A stretch of 64,000 nucleotides of DNA from Sphingomonas sp. SORGH_AS_0879 (GTDB lineage: Bacteria; Pseudomonadota; Alphaproteobacteria; Sphingomonadales; Sphingomonadaceae): NCBI RefSeq assembly GCF_030819175.1, contig NZ_JAUTBJ010000002.1:2937001-3001000 (forward strand), written 5' to 3'. The translations under genes were made by a program, and so were the position numbers. Shown in pieces: positions 16,556 through 25,446 of the stretch (positions are counted from its first letter, which is position 1; each line of letters opens with the position of its first letter). A model generated the notes under the pieces. The model saw only the letters and a list, made by a program, of their open reading frames with translations. It did no database searches and was not told where the DNA came from.

Positions 16556-17869
16556 TCATTGTGCCGGTGGAAGTGTAACCTCCTCCGGCACAAGCGCGGT
16601 CCTGGGAACCAGATACCGAACCGCGGGCACGGGCGCGGCGAACAGCGGGAGTGCGCGCCAGTCGAAGAGGCGCGCCCGCAGCCATGCGGGTTGCAGCCAT
16701 TCGTCCGTCACGTGCCGACCGACCAGCAGAAAAAGCCAGCCGTTGATGAGGTCGTCGTCGAACGGCTCGTCCGCCAAGTGATAGTCGTGCCGTTGGGACA
16801 GGTAGCCGGTGATCGCCCAATGCCGCTCCGCCCAGTGCCACCAGATGCGGCAGCGTTCGTCATCCTGAAGGATGTCGTAATCGTGGTCGATCAGCCGCGA
16901 CAGGTCCGGGTCCGGCAGGTCCGCGCCGGTCTGCGCCGCGATCAGTGCATAGGTGCGGTCGGCCCATTGCCAGATTTTCTCGTCGGCATCGCGTGGCGTG
17001 TCCCGCATCATCCGGACATGCATCGAGAGGTTGGTGAAGCGCTGCCGCGCCTCATTCGCCCAGAAGGCGAATTTCGGGTCGCGCGCGATCATCTCATCAT
17101 AGGCCGCATATCGCGGCATGGGATCGTCCTCCCACTCGAATTCCGTCCCGTTGCCGATGGGCAGCTCGAGCGGGCAGTGGAAGGGGAAGCCCCGGACCGC
17201 ATCCCAATACGGGCGCGGGATCGGCCGACCGGACTTCTCGAAATCGGCTGGCGGCAGGACGAACCCCGTCGTCAGCGCGCCAGGTACGCCATCGGTCTCC
17301 TCAGCCATCGGGGGTGCCGGTGCATCGTCATGCTCGACCAGCCCTGCTTCACGCGCTCGCGTGAATGCAGCATGGAAAAGCGCGGCCGCCGGCATGGCGG
17401 CCTTGCGCTCGCGGGCGAGCGCCGCCCTGATCCTCGCCGGCAGGTCCGTCGCCAGCTCCGCCGCCGGTGAACCGCCCTTCTCCGACCGCTCGATATACTG
17501 CCGCTGCTGCTCCAGCTGCGCCAGACGCAGCAGCTTGCCCAGCGTCGCGGGCAGTTCAGCCTCCAGTTCGCCCCGCAACTGATAGATCATCGGCGTCGGG
17601 TCCTTGAGCGCCTTCGCGGTGGTGCTCGATCCCCAGGGCTGGCGGACCGATTTACGATCGCCCCGCTGGATCAGCGCGTCGATCTTGGCCTCCAGCCGAT
17701 CGCCGTGCTCTTCGCACGCGAGGACCAGCGCCTTCAGCAGCGTGTCGGGCGCAAATCGCCAAAGGGGCGCGTCATCATCCAGCATTCGGGTCCTCGCGTC
17801 GTCGCCACCGCCATGACGGCCTGCGCCGCGACTGTAGGCAAGGATCGTAAACCGAACCTTGCCATTCAT
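16556..17869 (-). CDS. Uncharacterised element-borne protein next to the relaxase
   Basis: 437 aa if started at ATG 17869 (NGKVRFTILAYSRGAG); the frame stays open to 18073 and a longer form is possible. No domain recognised. Visible: a helical Ala/Arg/Glu-rich middle (LEAELPATLGKLLRLAQLEQQRQ), and a Trp-rich C-terminal third (KIWQWADRTYALIAA, CRIWWHWAERHWAITGYL). It is divergent from the relaxase across a palindrome-rich 370-bp gap, so it may be a mobilisation or maintenance gene of the same element. Function is not inferred beyond this. Confidence 0.55.
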   Translation of the reverse strand: MNGKVRFTILAYSRGAGRHGGGDDARTRMLDDDAPLWRFAPDTLLKALVLACEEHGDRLEAKIDALIQRGDRKSVRQPWGSSTTAKALKDPTPMIYQLRGELEAELPATLGKLLRLAQLEQQRQYIERSEKGGSPAAELATDLPARIRAALARERKAAMPAAALFHAAFTRAREAGLVEHDDAPAPPMAEETDGVPGALTTGFVLPPADFEKSGRPIPRPYWDAVRGFPFHCPLELPIGNGTEFEWEDDPMPRYAAYDEMIARDPKFAFWANEARQRFTNLSMHVRMMRDTPRDADEKIWQWADRTYALIAAQTGADLPDPDLSRLIDHDYDILQDDERCRIWWHWAERHWAITGYLSQRHDYHLADEPFDDDLINGWLFLLVGRHVTDEWLQPAWLRARLFDWRALPLFAAPVPAVRYLVPRTALVPEEVTLPPAQ

Positions 17870-18193
17870 GTCCGCAGGTGTCCCGCAACCTGCGATCGGC
17901 GGATAGCGGTCTCGCCAAAGGTCAGTCGTCAAGGATTCACCCACTATCCTTGCCAAACCACAATCCGGCTTTCCCCAGAAACTGTGATTGAGCCAAATTC
18001 TAACCCCATTATTCGGGAACACAGCCCCGAATGATTCAAGTTGCGCAAGACCTTTGTCGGGTATGCGGCACACCCGACAAAGGGAAAGCTCTGGCGAGCG
18101 GTCGCTTCGCGAAAATCACCGTCGTCATCGACGGTGGCGGCAATAAGCCGTAAATCTTCCGGTTCATCCTATAAACCGTGGAGACACATGTCA

Positions 18194-18240
18194 TGCACAA
18201 TTTCTATTGTGCATCGATAGTATCCGGTGGACACTATCGA
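18194..18240. promoter_or_regulatory. Twin palindromes upstream of the relaxase gene: operator or oriT candidate
   Basis: TGCACAAT (18194-18201)/ATTGTGCA (18206-18213) is a perfect 8-bp inverted repeat with a 4-nt centre. It is followed at once by TCGATAGT (18214-18221)/ACTATCGA (18233-18240), 8 bp with an 11-nt centre. They end 2 nt before the ATG at 18243. They sit in the 373-bp gap between two divergent genes. Relaxase genes commonly have oriT and autorepressor sites here. I see nothing else I can name in 17870-18193. Confidence 0.5.
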
Positions 18241-18242
18241 CC

Positions 18243-18593
18243 ATGACATCACAGCTCGCCTTCGACTTCGAACCCCCGGCCGAGATGAACTCGCACGAGG
18301 CTGCCCGCGCACGTGCCGCCATCGGGCGATACCGCTCGCGCATGTCCGATGACGATATCACCGGGCGCGAGACCGACGTCATGGGCCTGCAGCGACGCCG
18401 GACGATCGACCAGCCGAAGCGTCAGGTCGCGGCTGAGCGGCCGGCTCGTCAGTCGCGCGGTCTGCCGCCGGCACGCTTTCATAGGCCCCGTCCGCCGGTC
18501 GGCCGACTGTGCACCCCCGGACGGGCGGCAAGCGTTCCACTTCAAGCTGACGAAAATCACCAAGGGGGTGGATGGGGCATGCCGCACCAATGA
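18243..18593 (+). CDS. Small protein overlapping the relaxase start
   Basis: 116 aa from ATG 18243 immediately after the twin palindromes. Residues 1-55 (TSQLAFDFEPPAEMNSHEAA, GRYRSRMSDDDITGRE) have normal coding character, while the end overlaps the relaxase frame and is Pro/Arg-rich, so the true gene may be shorter or may mark a frameshift joining it to the relaxase. Could be a mobilisation accessory or repressor. No family recognised. Confidence 0.4.
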   Translation: MTSQLAFDFEPPAEMNSHEAARARAAIGRYRSRMSDDDITGRETDVMGLQRRRTIDQPKRQVAAERPARQSRGLPPARFHRPRPPVGRLCTPGRAASVPLQADENHQGGGWGMPHQ

Positions 18594-21249
18594 CGGTGAG
18601 GCCGCCGATCCCGTCGGCCACGTCGGTTATGTGACGCGCGAAGACGCCGTCGCGCTCGCCGTCCCGGTCGAGGTCCATGACGCCGTCGCGCATGTCGGCT
18701 ATGTGGCGCGCGATGAAGCCCTCGCGCGCGGCGGTGATGGCGCGGCGATGATCGAAACCAACATCCCGGGCGATGCCGGCGCCTTCTTCGCCACCGTGCT
18801 CGCCCATGAGGACAGCGGCCATCCCGACGGCATCTGCCTGGCCGAGCGATTCGACCCGAAAGCACTGCGCGCCATGATGCAGCAACCCGACATCCCGCCA
18901 GCGCTCATGACCGCCCTCGAGCGGATCATGGCCGATCCGGAGGCCCACCGGGTCGAGAAGGCGGGACGAACGGACGGGGGCTCGAAGAGCCGGACGCACC
19001 CCTTCCAGGTGGACGCCGACATCACCGATTGCGCCGGCTGGTTGAAAGAGCATGATCCCGATGGACTGGTCCACCTCCGCGAGGGCCGCGGCGGCATCGT
19101 CCAGCGCCGGATCACCGGCGAGTTGTCGGCGGATCTCGATCTCAACGGATGCCGCAGGGTCATGAAGGCAATGGGGAGCGAATTGGCTCGCCGAGGCCTG
19201 CGCTATTATATCGCACTGCACGCGCCGACCGCCGCGAACGACGAGCGCAACTGGCATTTCCATCTGCTTTATTACGACCGTCCGTGCGAGCGGATCGACG
19301 GCCAATGGGATTTCGCCATCGTGGAGGAGAAGCGAACCGCGTCGCGCAACCGGCGACGGAGCTATCCGCATCGCCAGAAAAAGTGCGCCGAGGTCCGTCA
19401 TAAGGACTGGCCCATGTACATGCGAAGGCACTTCGCCGACGCGGTGAACGCGGAGCTGGAAGCGATCGGAGCGCCGCGGCGCTACGATCCGCGCTCCTAT
19501 GCGGACATGGGGATCGACGCCGAGCCGCAGGAGCACCTCGCTCCCCGGCTCGCGTTTATTGCGGCATGTGGCGCCGCGCCCGCAAAGGATGTCGAAAACG
19601 CCCACAAGGGCTGGTGGGCGCGGATGGTCGCGTTGCTCAAGCAACACGACGAGATCAAGAAGGCTGACGAAGAACGCGTCGCCGACCTGCGTCGGACATG
19701 CGCCGAAGGGCCGGAAGAAACCACTTTCCTCGCGGACCTCGCGCGCGAACTGGCGCGGCGGCGCGCGGAAGCGCGCACCGCCGATGTGATCCTCTCGATC
19801 CTGCATCCCATGGCGCGCAGCAATGCCGAACAGACCGCCGAGAAGATGCGCGGCCATGCCGACGACCTCGCCGACAAGCTGCAGTCGAAGGGCAAGAACC
19901 CCGAGGTTCACCCCCGGTACGCGGCGTTCACGCAACGCGAGCGGGACGCGCACGCCTATCTCGACGACCTCGAAAAGGCCCTCGCGCCCGACGTCGCATT
20001 CGCACAGTCGCTGGCAGACCATGCCCAGATCGGTCGCGACCAGATCGAGTGGGGATTCCAGATGATGCAAAAGACGGCGATCTGGCGGCGCGAAAACGCC
20101 GGGATCGAACACCCGATGATGCCCGCGCCTCCGAAAAAGGAAGTCAGCCTGCAGCAGACGGTGGACGATGCCGTGCCCCCGCCGATCGGGACGGCGGAGC
20201 CGGCATCGGCCTCCGCGCCTTCGGTCAAAAGGCCGGTTGCAGAGAAGGCCCTGGCCAACGCCGAGGTCGACGACTGGTTGGCGCGTATTCGAACCCTCCG
20301 TCGCCGTATCACGCGGCGCGACGGTCGGACTGAACCATTCAAGATCAGCGATCTGGACCGCCGGATGCTCGACTTGGCATCAGCGGAGCAGATGAAGGAG
20401 CTCGACCGGATCCGCGATCGGCAGAACCGGTTGGTCGGCAGGCTCGTCGAGGCTGTAAAAGCGGAGCCCGGCATCCTCACCATCCCCGCCGACCCCAGCG
20501 GCAAATGGACGCTCGCGCATGACGGGCGCGATCTTCAGGATGGGCTGCGCTGTTACATCGCCGATCCCGACGTGCAGGGCCGGCTGCGCAACGCCCGGGA
20601 CAAGGGTCTGGAGCAGCAGGCGGCGACGCGGCAGGCGCCGCCGCAGGTTCACCGCGCGATCGACGAGATTTCCCGTGCGAATATCCCGGTCCACCGGCAG
20701 GACGACAGCATTATCCTGCGGGATACTGATGCGGCGCGGTTGGGTGTCACCCCCGAGGCATTGCAGTCGAAAAACGCGCAGCGCCGGCTGGAGGGCATCC
20801 GCCAGTCGCAGGAGAAGCGGACGGCACTGGTCGCCGAGCCGCCCATCATCGTGCCACCGCCCGCGACCGCAGCTCCACGTCCGCCGATCGAGCCTACGAC
20901 GTCGCCCGCACCATCGCCAACCCCAGCCGCGTCAATGGCGCGGAAGGCTGAGCGTCCCGCAGCGGCGGACATGACTGTAAGCACCCCGGTCGTGCCGCCC
21001 GTCGCATCCCACCCGGTCGTCGTCAGTTGGCGGGAGGCGCATGACGCCAATCTGCGGTCCGGCAGCACCATCACGGTCGGCGAACGCAACCGGCGCGCGG
21101 CGATGGCTCTGGCCGACAAGGTGGCGGCGGCCGAACTGGCCCGGCTCGCCCCGGCGACGCTCGCGGAGGCGATGGCGCAGGCGGCCGAGAACCGGCGATA
21201 TGTGCAGCGCGTCGCCGGTCGATCGGGTCCGTCCCCACATATCCGGTGA
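18313..21249 (+). CDS. MobA/MobL-like relaxase (mobilisation protein)
   Basis: Up to 978 aa; the start is uncertain because the frame before about 18530 overlaps another frame and lacks a convincing start. Family-like sequence begins with QAFHFKLTKITKG. The metal-binding His motif NWHFHLLYYD lies about residue 311 from this start, then FADAVNAELEAIGAPRRYDPRSYADMGID and PQEHL, a hallmark of MobA/MobL relaxases. Candidate nicking Tyr residues are in HVGYVTRED/HVGYVARDE, a duplicated segment. The C-terminal half is helical, then Pro/Ala-rich. Such enzymes nick oriT and lead the DNA strand into a recipient. No type IV secretion genes are visible, so the element would be mobilisable rather than self-transmissible on this evidence. 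Confidence 0.72.
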   Translation: MPPSGDTARACPMTISPGARPTSWACSDAGRSTSRSVRSRLSGRLVSRAVCRRHAFIGPVRRSADCAPPDGRQAFHFKLTKITKGVDGACRTNDGEAADPVGHVGYVTREDAVALAVPVEVHDAVAHVGYVARDEALARGGDGAAMIETNIPGDAGAFFATVLAHEDSGHPDGICLAERFDPKALRAMMQQPDIPPALMTALERIMADPEAHRVEKAGRTDGGSKSRTHPFQVDADITDCAGWLKEHDPDGLVHLREGRGGIVQRRITGELSADLDLNGCRRVMKAMGSELARRGLRYYIALHAPTAANDERNWHFHLLYYDRPCERIDGQWDFAIVEEKRTASRNRRRSYPHRQKKCAEVRHKDWPMYMRRHFADAVNAELEAIGAPRRYDPRSYADMGIDAEPQEHLAPRLAFIAACGAAPAKDVENAHKGWWARMVALLKQHDEIKKADEERVADLRRTCAEGPEETTFLADLARELARRRAEARTADVILSILHPMARSNAEQTAEKMRGHADDLADKLQSKGKNPEVHPRYAAFTQRERDAHAYLDDLEKALAPDVAFAQSLADHAQIGRDQIEWGFQMMQKTAIWRRENAGIEHPMMPAPPKKEVSLQQTVDDAVPPPIGTAEPASASAPSVKRPVAEKALANAEVDDWLARIRTLRRRITRRDGRTEPFKISDLDRRMLDLASAEQMKELDRIRDRQNRLVGRLVEAVKAEPGILTIPADPSGKWTLAHDGRDLQDGLRCYIADPDVQGRLRNARDKGLEQQAATRQAPPQVHRAIDEISRANIPVHRQDDSIILRDTDAARLGVTPEALQSKNAQRRLEGIRQSQEKRTALVAEPPIIVPPPATAAPRPPIEPTTSPAPSPTPAASMARKAERPAAADMTVSTPVVPPVASHPVVVSWREAHDANLRSGSTITVGERNRRAAMALADKVAAAELARLAPATLAEAMAQAAENRRYVQRVAGRSGPSPHIR

Positions 21250-21421
21250 GCGCGACGCTCGTTCTTAATCGCACGTCAGCAAGGCTGCGACCGTGAACGG
21301 CAATAATAGCCCGATGCCAAGCGGGCAGCGCATATTATTGGAGCGAATACGAGCCGATACGCCTTGCCCATATCACCGATGGATATCGCAAAGCTGCACT
21401 GGCACTACTGTGTCTCGCTCG

Positions 21422-21982
21422 TCATGTTCGCGCCGCGACGCTCCGGAACGTGATCGACCAGCGCGGTCGCGTTAACGGAGCAATGCTGTGTTCCCAGTCG
21501 TACCGGGCAGGCCCACTCATGTGATAGGCCGCGCGCGGATCGAGCGGCACTGAGACGCGATCGAACCCGTCGGCGCGCCGCTTTCGAAAACGCATGACGG
21601 CCGGTTCGCCAAGTGAAATGCCGAGGACATGCCCATAGATCGGACGGTCGCGGTGCCAGCCGATCCCTGCGCCGGGATCGTAGCGGATCAACAGCGTCTG
21701 GATCAGGGCGTCGGCGTCGAGATCGGCAAAGCTGGCCGCCCGGTCACGAAACGGCCGTAGCCAGTCCGGGATAAGTGGGGCGTCCTTGGGCCGCCCTAGC
21801 TCAAAATCGTAGCTCCATCCAAACGATGTGGTCAGCCGCTTGCCGGTCCAGCCCTGAAACCGGAAGGGAGCCAGATCGGTCGCATCGATGCGATTGATCA
21901 GCAACCGCTCTTCCGCGAGGCTGATCAGATCATGGCGGGTGGTGAGGCCGGGCAAAGCGGGCGCATCGAACAGGTCGAGCAT
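21422..21982 (-). CDS. AlkB-like 2OG-Fe(II) DNA dealkylase
   Basis: 186 aa from ATG 21982, which shares one base with the dinB stop (TGATG), so translation is coupled. AlkB oxidatively removes methyl groups from 1-meA and 3-meC. Visible: LLINRIDATDLAPFRFQGW, the FGWSYDFELG segment, RYDPGAGIGWHRDRPIYGHVLGISLG with the HxD iron ligands, the distal His in YDWEHSI and the C-terminal RWSITFRSV with the 2-oxoglutarate-binding Arg. Second gene of a damage-inducible operon with dinB. Confidence 0.87.
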   Translation of the reverse strand: MLDLFDAPALPGLTTRHDLISLAEERLLINRIDATDLAPFRFQGWTGKRLTTSFGWSYDFELGRPKDAPLIPDWLRPFRDRAASFADLDADALIQTLLIRYDPGAGIGWHRDRPIYGHVLGISLGEPAVMRFRKRRADGFDRVSVPLDPRAAYHMSGPARYDWEHSIAPLTRPRWSITFRSVAART

Positions 21983-23064
21983 CACGCCGCCGCCTCTACG
22001 AAGATTGGCAGTTCCTCCGACGCGACGGCCCTCGCTTCGGCAAAGTTGGATACCGTCACGCCGACCAGCCGAATGCCCTTCTGCGTCGGCAGGACCGATC
22101 GGATCAATTCGAGCGCCGCCCGGTGCAGCGCCTCTCGCGTCGCGACGACCATCGGCTGGCTTCGTCGGCGCGTGATCTGGTGGAAGTCGCCGTACTTGAC
22201 CTTCACTGTGACCGTTCGGCCGAACGCCTGACGGCCTTCGCACCAAGCCCAGACATCATCCGCCATCTTGAGCACGCCGGCCTCGATCTCCGCGGCTTCG
22301 ATCAGGTCGCGGTCGAAAGTGGTTTCCGAGCCGGACGACTTGCGGACCCGGTTGGGGTTGACCGGTCGGTCATCCTGCCCGCGCGCGATGGCGTGGTACC
22401 ATCCCGCCGAGCTGCCGAAATGCTGCTGGAGGAATGGCAGCGACTTGGCCTTGAGGTCAGCCCCCGTCTCGATGCCCAGCCGCTTCATCTTCGCGGCCGT
22501 GACCGGTCCGACGCCGTGGAAACGGTCGACCGGCAGCGTCTCGACCCAGGCCCCGCCCATCTCAGGCGTGACCGCAAACTGGCCATTGGGCTTGCGGTGG
22601 TCGGAGGCGAGCTTGGCGAGGAACTTGTTATAGGAAATGCCGGCCGACGCGGTCAGCCCCGTCTCGGCAAGGATGTCGGCGCGGATCGCCTTGGCGGTGC
22701 GCCATGCCGTTTCCAGCCCCTGTTTGTCGGCGGTCACGTCGAGATAGGCTTCGTCGAGCGAGAGCGGCTGGATCAGGTCCGTGTAGCGCGCGAAGATCGC
22801 ATGGATCTGGCGGGAGACATCGCGATAGACCTCGAACCGCGGCCGCACGAAGATCAGGTCGGGACAGCGGCGCAGCGCCGTCACCGACGGCAGGGCCGAC
22901 CGCACGCCGAACGTTCGCGCCTCGTAGCTCGCCGCTGCGACCACACCGCGCGCCGCGGCGGACCCCACCGCGACCGGCTTGCCGCGAAGCGTCGGATCGT
23001 CTCGCTGCTCCACCGACGCGAAAAAGGCGTCCATGTCGACGTGGATGATCTTGCGCATGACCAT
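21982..23064 (-). CDS. dinB: DNA polymerase IV (Y-family translesion polymerase)
   Basis: 360 aa from ATG 23064 (or 23058). Catalytic palm acidic residues are intact in HVDMDAFFASVEQRD and QPLSLDEAYLDVT; thumb HhH region VDRFHGVGPVTAAKMKRLGI and the little-finger domain follow. Error-prone bypass of lesions. A consensus LexA box lies 22 nt upstream, so it is expected to be SOS-induced together with the coupled alkB-like gene. Its 5' flank is followed by an IS701-family insertion. Confidence 0.93.
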   Translation of the reverse strand: MVMRKIIHVDMDAFFASVEQRDDPTLRGKPVAVGSAAARGVVAAASYEARTFGVRSALPSVTALRRCPDLIFVRPRFEVYRDVSRQIHAIFARYTDLIQPLSLDEAYLDVTADKQGLETAWRTAKAIRADILAETGLTASAGISYNKFLAKLASDHRKPNGQFAVTPEMGGAWVETLPVDRFHGVGPVTAAKMKRLGIETGADLKAKSLPFLQQHFGSSAGWYHAIARGQDDRPVNPNRVRKSSGSETTFDRDLIEAAEIEAGVLKMADDVWAWCEGRQAFGRTVTVKVKYGDFHQITRRRSQPMVVATREALHRAALELIRSVLPTQKGIRLVGVTVSNFAEARAVASEELPIFVEAAA

Positions 23065-23086
23065 GCCGCCCAGCTTATGGCATTCG

Positions 23087-23101
23087 GAACGAATTGGGAA
23101 C
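23087..23101. promoter_or_regulatory. LexA box upstream of dinB-alkB
   Basis: GAAC-GAATTGG-GAAC, a perfect alphaproteobacterial LexA site (direct GAAC repeat with 7-bp spacer), 22 nt upstream of the dinB ATG on the complementary strand. The IS701 element starts 42 nt further out and leaves the box intact. Confidence 0.82.
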
Positions 23102-23143
23102 ACGCGGCGATCACTGAAACCTGGATCGTGCGCAACCGTCTAG

Positions 23144-24574
23144 CACTACTTTGGCAGAGTAGGTTTGTCGGCGGTTATCAGCTGCTTATTACAGTGCGGG
23201 CAGTGCATTGACGGTGGTCGTGCCAGCCAGTCGAGGATCGCCTGCCGGATGGCAGGCAGGGTTGGTTGCGGGGGCGGTCCTCCGACTCTTTTTTTTCCGT
23301 CCCGCAGCTTTGAGGCGGCGGGATTGCAGGAAGGCGTAGGCGAGCATCGTCATCAAGGCATGTCGATGCAACCCCGGCCATGATCGCCCTTCGAAATGGT
23401 CGAGCCCCAGTTCCTCCTTGAGCTGCTGGTGGGCCTGTTCGCAGACCCACCGCGCCTTGATGGCAGCGGCAAGCTGCCGCAGCGGCGTATCGGGCGGGAG
23501 ATTGGATACGTAGTATTTGCGCTCGCCGCTCGACCGTCGTTCGCCAACCAGCCAGACTTCCTCACCGGGCATGGCCTGGACACGGTTGTCAGCCATGCGG
23601 TGCCGATGGCCCTCGGCGATCCGGACGCGTCGGGCAGCGAACAGGCAGGTGAGCCGCCCCTTCGTGCCGCGGCGCCAGGCGACCTTGCGCCACGGCTCGT
23701 CGGCAAGCATGTCGGCCACCGATACCGGCGCCCGGTCAGGAATATGATATTTGCGCGGACGTCCGCCTTGAGCCTGCGGAAAGGTCAGTTCAACATCGGG
23801 TGCATAGACGGTCTGCCGGGATGACAGGCCCACCGCCCATGACAATCCCCGCTCGCTCAGCGCCTGGCGGAACGCCGTTCCCGAGCCGTATCCCGCATCG
23901 GCCAGCACGCATCCGAACCGAACGCCCGCGGCCATCACCCGGTCGATCTCGGCGATGGCGATCTCGGGCTTGCTCATCGCGGCCTGTCGTCCGGCCGGCA
24001 CCCGTGCACGCTTCATACGTGCCGGATCGCTCGTCCAGTTCTCCGGCAGGAACAGGCGCAGCCCCACCATCACCGGCACCTCGCGCGATGCCAGCGTCAC
24101 TGACACCAGCGACTGGCAGTTCGCGGTCTTGCCCTGCGACGACGCATATTGCGGCGCCACGCCGACCGAGGCGCGTCCCTTCTTCGGCAGCGCGGTGTCA
24201 TCGATGACGAGAAAGCCCTTCGCATCGCCGACCAGCCGGTCCGCCTCCGCCAGCAGCCGGCGCTCGAGCGGCGCTGCGTCCCATGTCCCGCTGGCGATGA
24301 AATGGTGCAGCTGGTCGTAGCCGGCATCCTCCGTTCGCGCCGCCAGCGGCTGGATGCTCTTGCGGTCGCCCGGGCCGATCAGGCCGGCGATGTAGGTCGG
24401 ACACATCCGCCGCTGCGCCGGGTGCGTCAGCTCGGCGAGAAACGGCGCCAGCCACGTCTCCAGATCTTGCCGCCAGCTATCCCTCGCAACCATCACGCAT
24501 CGTCCCGGTCAGCATCTTCATGCCACCGGAATCAACGACGATTCCACCAGTTCCCCTACTCTGCCAAAGTAGTG
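23144..24574 (-). mobile_element. Complete IS701-family insertion sequence, 1431 bp
   Basis: Terminal inverted repeats are perfect over 20 bp: cactactttggcagagtagg at 23144-23163 and its complement at 24555-24574. The element is flanked by CTAG at 23140-23143 and 24575-24578, a 4-bp target duplication of the YTAR form typical of the IS701 family. One transposase gene fills it. The intact ends and duplication point to a recent insertion between dinB and the aldo/keto reductase. Confidence 0.93.
23189..24496 (-). CDS. IS701-family DDE transposase
   Basis: 435 aa. DDE residues sit in FLVIDDTALPKKG, GCVLADAGYGSGTAFRQAL and the C-terminal CEQAHQQLKEELGLDHFEGRSW with its catalytic Glu. The N-terminus (LETWLAPFLAELTHPAQRR, TYIAGLIGPGDRKS) is characteristic of the family. 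Intact and presumably active; it lies wholly inside the two inverted repeats. Confidence 0.92.
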   Translation of the reverse strand: MMVARDSWRQDLETWLAPFLAELTHPAQRRMCPTYIAGLIGPGDRKSIQPLAARTEDAGYDQLHHFIASGTWDAAPLERRLLAEADRLVGDAKGFLVIDDTALPKKGRASVGVAPQYASSQGKTANCQSLVSVTLASREVPVMVGLRLFLPENWTSDPARMKRARVPAGRQAAMSKPEIAIAEIDRVMAAGVRFGCVLADAGYGSGTAFRQALSERGLSWAVGLSSRQTVYAPDVELTFPQAQGGRPRKYHIPDRAPVSVADMLADEPWRKVAWRRGTKGRLTCLFAARRVRIAEGHRHRMADNRVQAMPGEEVWLVGERRSSGERKYYVSNLPPDTPLRQLAAAIKARWVCEQAHQQLKEELGLDHFEGRSWPGLHRHALMTMLAYAFLQSRRLKAAGRKKKSRRTAPATNPACHPAGDPRLAGTTTVNALPAL

Positions 24575-24615
24575 CTAGCAACGGCTCGCAAACTTCCATC
24601 GGACGTTGAGGCCCC

Positions 24616-25446
24616 ATGAAGACGATCCGCTTGCCCGACGGCACCGCCGTCCGCGCGCTTGGCCAAGGCACCTGGATGATGGCGGAGGACCGCCGCCGAC
24701 GCGCGGAGGAGATCGCCGCCTTGCGGGAGGGCATCGATCTCGGCCTGACGCTGATCGATACCGCGGAGATGTATGCCGATGGCGAGTCCGAAAGGCTGGT
24801 CGGCGAGGCGATTGAGGGGCGGCGCGACGAGATCTTCTTGGTCAGCAAGGCCTATCCGCAAAATGCATCACGTGATCGCCCTCCACGCGCCTGCGAAGCC
24901 AGTCTGGCGCGGCTCGGCACCGACCGGCTCGATCTCTACCTGCTGCATTGGCGCGGCAGCGTGCCGCTGGCCGAGACCGTGGAGGCGATGGAGCGGCTGG
25001 TCGAGGCGGGCAAGATCCTGCGCTGGGGCGTCAGCAATCTCGATACCGACGATATGGATGAACTGGTCGCCAGCGGCGGTGCGGCGTGCGCGACCGACCA
25101 GATCCTCTATAATCTGACGCGGCGCGGTCCCGAACACGACCTGCTGCCCTGGCTTGCTGGGCGCGGCATTACGACCATGGCCTACAGCCCGGTCGAGCAA
25201 GGGCGCCTCGTCGCTCATCCCGCATTACGCACGCTTGCCGAAGAACTCGGTGCGACGCCGGCCCAGGTGGCGCTCGCCTGGCTGCTGGCGCAGGGCGATA
25301 TCATCGCCATCCCTAAGGCGGGGCGCAGCGCGCATGTGCGGGAGAACCGCGCGGCGGCCGACCTGACGCTCGATACGGAGGTGCTCGCTCACCTCGACGA
25401 ATTGTTTCCGCGCCCAGAAGGCCGCGTGCCCTTGGAGATGCTCTAG
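24616..25446 (+). CDS. Aldo/keto reductase
   Basis: 276 aa. Short AKR with GQGTWMMAE, catalytic Asp/Tyr in LTLIDTAEMYADG, Lys in FLVSKAYPQ, His in LDLYLLHWRG and IPKAGRSAHVREN as the NADP-binding end. Its start is 37 nt beyond the IS701 target duplication, so its native promoter may have been displaced by the insertion. Its TAG stop overlaps the stop of the convergent MBL gene in the shared sequence CTAG. Confidence 0.86.
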   Translation: MKTIRLPDGTAVRALGQGTWMMAEDRRRRAEEIAALREGIDLGLTLIDTAEMYADGESERLVGEAIEGRRDEIFLVSKAYPQNASRDRPPRACEASLARLGTDRLDLYLLHWRGSVPLAETVEAMERLVEAGKILRWGVSNLDTDDMDELVASGGAACATDQILYNLTRRGPEHDLLPWLAGRGITTMAYSPVEQGRLVAHPALRTLAEELGATPAQVALAWLLAQGDIIAIPKAGRSAHVRENRAAADLTLDTEVLAHLDELFPRPEGRVPLEML

